NCBI GenBank assembly: GCA_015680905.1
Contig: CM027379.1
Span: 93,209,501 to 93,273,500 of the forward strand
Direction of reading: 5' to 3'
DNA length: 64,000 nucleotides
Source of the DNA: Coptis chinensis
Taxonomy: Eukaryota > Streptophyta > Magnoliopsida > Ranunculales > Ranunculaceae
The position numbers were made by a program, and so were the translations under genes. The notes under the pieces were generated by a model, which was not told the origin of the DNA, made no database searches, and worked only from the letters and a program-made list of their open reading frames with translations. Shown here piece by piece: positions 61,325 through 64,000 of the stretch (positions are counted from its first letter, which is position 1; each line of letters opens with the position of its first letter).

Positions 61325-63535
61325 AAATGTAATACGAAATAAGACTATTGGCTTGTAAAACTACATTGAGGCAAACTAATTAACTGTATCAATTTACTTT
61401 AGAGACTAGAGTAAAGTACATTGAAGCTACACTGCTTCAATATATATACTCAATTTTTTTTCCCCATAATGACTTCAATATACTCTAGATGTCTTAGAGC
61501 TTTCTTTCTTCAGTGTAAACATGACAAGAGTACGATTCTATACTATCATCCCTAAGATGATTTCTATGGACTAATTTCTAAAGCAATTCGTTGTACAAAC
61601 AGAATATACTTCAATACTTTCTTTGCTTGCCCAATCGAGCACCCATAAGCAAATTTATTGTAGTGATACTTCTAGGGGTGAGGTTGCAGAGGCAGCTACT
61701 TATTAGTTAGCATTCATTCAATTCTAGCTAATAGTCTCTAGGGTGAAACTTTGACCAAATCACCGAATGATGCTTTATTTTCACAACCTCTCATAAAAGA
61801 GTAAAAATCCAAACTATTATTGAATAGACCCAAATGTTATGTCCCCGTCATATATGTGCAACCGACGTAGTAGCACTGACTACCACAAAGAAGCTTTGAG
61901 TTGATGGCAGGGGTGGATCTAGAATTGCCACTCAAGGGGGGCTGCTACTACTAACATACACTTAGGGATAAATAGAGTTCTCTCTTCTTTGGACAACAAA
62001 GAGACTGAACTAGTATTTCTTTTGCAACAATCTAAATTGGGAAATGATAGACTATTTAAGAAGACCTGCCAACATGTAAAAGAGTATCTAGGGATAACCA
62101 AATTTTCCAAACTAATCTATATCACCTTGTCTTTGCAAACGGCACAGTGCCTCGTAGACACTCTTCAAAGTGAATTTCTTAGTCTCTAGACAATTAAGTC
62201 ATCTCACTAAATGTATAAAGTCGATAATCTCAGTAAATTGTCTCCTATTTTCTAGACATGGCATCAAAGAGGATCAGATCCATCTCTGCCTTTTCTGTTC
62301 CCCAAAATATAGGTGATTACCTAGATGAGATAAAATTTGTTCCTGGGCTCATTGCCCAATACTAACATAACATGTGAAGTCTTAATCTCCAATAACATTT
62401 TGTCTCCCGCGTTTGACTCTTTTTTATTGTTGAAGTATCAAAGGCCCATGTATAAGAACTTTGGTTTAAGTACCTAACAGTAACATGTACGCATAAAATT
62501 GACGTGCAGACACTATGAAACACATACACGAAACAAGACATGGATAAGCCCGACGGTGCGAATCTGACCCTTTTCAAACGGTAGGGATACGGCAATTCTA
62601 AGCAGATTAAGCAATAAGCAACATAACTTCGGTTGGATCAATTCGCCTCTTGTTTTGTTTTAAATGAGTGAATCCCTATTCTCGGTGAAAAAATATCAAA
62701 AAGCGAACAAAAATACACAAATAGTGCCATGTGCATGTCACGCACGTCCTCGATGTGTCAAAAGCGTTCCCAAAGTTGTAAAATATTCAAAGATTGGATA
62801 CTTCAACCGATTATATCGGATACATGTCGGAGGCAAATCGGGGAGTATTGATATCCAATACGTGTTGGACACAGATAGTTTGCCTCTGAAGAAGTAGCTG
62901 TGCTTCATAGTGCAAAAGTAGCACACATATTGGTGACAGAGACACCAAGTACAATGCTTCCATTACCAATAACGAAACAATGGTGGCTGTGATTCGGAAC
63001 CAAAAAGGCAGTGGAGCGACTTGTGATCTTTGGGGTCAATGTTTGTCCCGATTAGAATGCTCCTTGCCCAATAAACATCTTTGTTGCTCTGCCTAAGTTT
63101 GTATCTCTCTCAATTATGATCGTCACAAGCATAGAAGAATATCTCTTTTTTTTTTCTCCATGAGTCAAATAAATTTATTACATTAATATCACCAAATTTG
63201 GTTCTTTTGTGGTTTGTACATATTACTCCTCAAAATCCCGACTGTAAAACTGATTACTTAACCTAGAATCTGAACACTCCACCAAGATTCCAATGCCCAT
63301 GGAAAGCTTGAGAAGTCTATTTTCGGGAACAACAAACGGTTTGTAAAACAAAGGAATGAGCAGAAAGTTATGTACACCCATCGACGCATGGCGAAAACCA
63401 ACTAACCTAAACAATTGAAGGCATGAAAGAAAAATCCAATAAAACAACGAGGAAACATGGAGAGTTATTCAAAATCATGGCAGCAGGAAAACTAATTTCA
63501 AATGATAAAGGGAGCAAAAGTTATTTGTACCACAA
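61325..63535. other. Region without recognised genes
   Basis: No coding sequence with a recognisable product. The first bases continue the host sequence broken by the two copia insertions and were once upstream of the subtilase. Short ORFs at 61989 and 62664 have no recognisable features. Confidence 0.4.
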
Positions 63536-64000
63536 TTAAGGAGCATTCTGGAACTTCGACATAAGGAAGTCCAATGCACGTTGTTGCTCATCAATTCTTG
63601 CCTTTTGGGCATCCATTTCCTGCTGTTGGGCATTCATTCTCTCTTGTGTGTAATTACGCAACTCCTCAAGCTGGCTCTCCGCATCTGCTGCCCTCCTCCT
63701 CAGCTGATCCACCTCTGCATTGACATATCCACCTCCAGCTTTGCTTGATGGAGCTACCTGTCCGTGACCAAGACCTCTATTGTAACCACGTCTTACACCC
63801 AATATTCTATCAAATATCTATTGCTCTGTCAATGGGGTTGAGCCTTCTTGTGGAGGTTCATATTGGAGTTCACACATTCTTTCCTATATTATTGTTAGTT
63901 AGTTAGAACTAAATATCAAACAAATAGTGGGCATTTCAGAGTACATATTACTTACATAGTTTTCTTCAGCTTGAAGAGAAATCCAGCCTTTCTTTTCATT
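63536..64000 (-). pseudogene. CACTA-associated protein (Ptta/En/Spm family), C-terminal part
   Basis: Minus strand, two exons: 64000-63956 (NEKKGWISLQAEENY, incomplete at the window edge) and 63883-63536, with a 72-bp GT-AG intron between. Exon 2 reads ERMCELQYEPPQEGSTPLTEQ, a TAG stop at 63820-63818, then IFDRILGVRRGYNRGLGHGQ and a coiled coil rich in Arg, Gln and Glu (QLRRRAADAESQLEELRNYTQERMNAQQQEMDAQKARIDEQQRALDFLMSKF) ending at the TAA. The RGYxRGLGxG element plus Gln-rich coil is typical of plant En/Spm-type transposon proteins. The stop may be a real nonsense mutation or a base error. Confidence 0.75.

Overview
The window is nuclear DNA of a flowering plant, almost certainly a eudicot. 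It holds a spliced plant nuclear gene (malonyl-CoA:ACP transacylase, 10 exons), remnants of F-box and subtilisin-like protease genes, and stacked Ty1/copia and Ty3/gypsy (Tat-lineage) retrotransposons, CACTA pieces and MITE-like elements. The species cannot be fixed from the sequence alone.

Layout. 1-660: unassigned. 661-12471: tandem copia dimer on the plus strand (LTR-internal-LTR-internal-LTR). 12472-16550: divergent eIF3G-like RRM gene remnant, a 65-bp tandem repeat and a partial segmental duplication. 16590-20110: malonyl-CoA:ACP transacylase (MCAT) gene. 20150-20579: unidentified fragment. 20580-35055: large Tat-type Ty3/gypsy element (gag, protease, RT, RNase H, second RNase H, integrase, then about 3.9 kb carrying an intact 351-residue antisense ORF). 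35056-37588: deleted gypsy element on the minus strand whose LTR lies in an F-box gene remnant (37589-38340). 38349-39180: TA microsatellite and two MITE-like elements. 40490-41040: three degenerate repeats of about 190 bp. 41751-45803: minus-strand copia with a palindromic LTR and no RT catalytic core. 45804-46540: CACTA terminus. 49190-50197: subtilase pseudogene. 50259-55913 and 55949-61324: two minus-strand copia elements with perfect 5-bp target-site duplications, 35 bp apart, upstream of the subtilase. 63536-64000: C-terminal piece of a CACTA-associated (Ptta/En/Spm) protein.

Main hunting result. In two copia families the sequence directly after the 5' LTR, where a tRNA primer-binding site (starting TGG) should be, is instead perfectly complementary over 12-15 nt to a segment of U5 in the family's own LTR. 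The complementary pair differs in sequence between the families, yet each matches itself. This suggests self-primed reverse transcription as established for Tf1 of fission yeast, or another conserved RNA fold-back. The family-B element also carries an F-box-associated-domain fragment in its leader.

Quality caution. The MCAT gene has correct splice sites and ends at the expected stop, but carries about ten single-base lesions, many of them shortened A runs. The transposon copies show the same kind of noise. Many apparent frameshifts may therefore be homopolymer errors of an unpolished long-read assembly rather than mutations.
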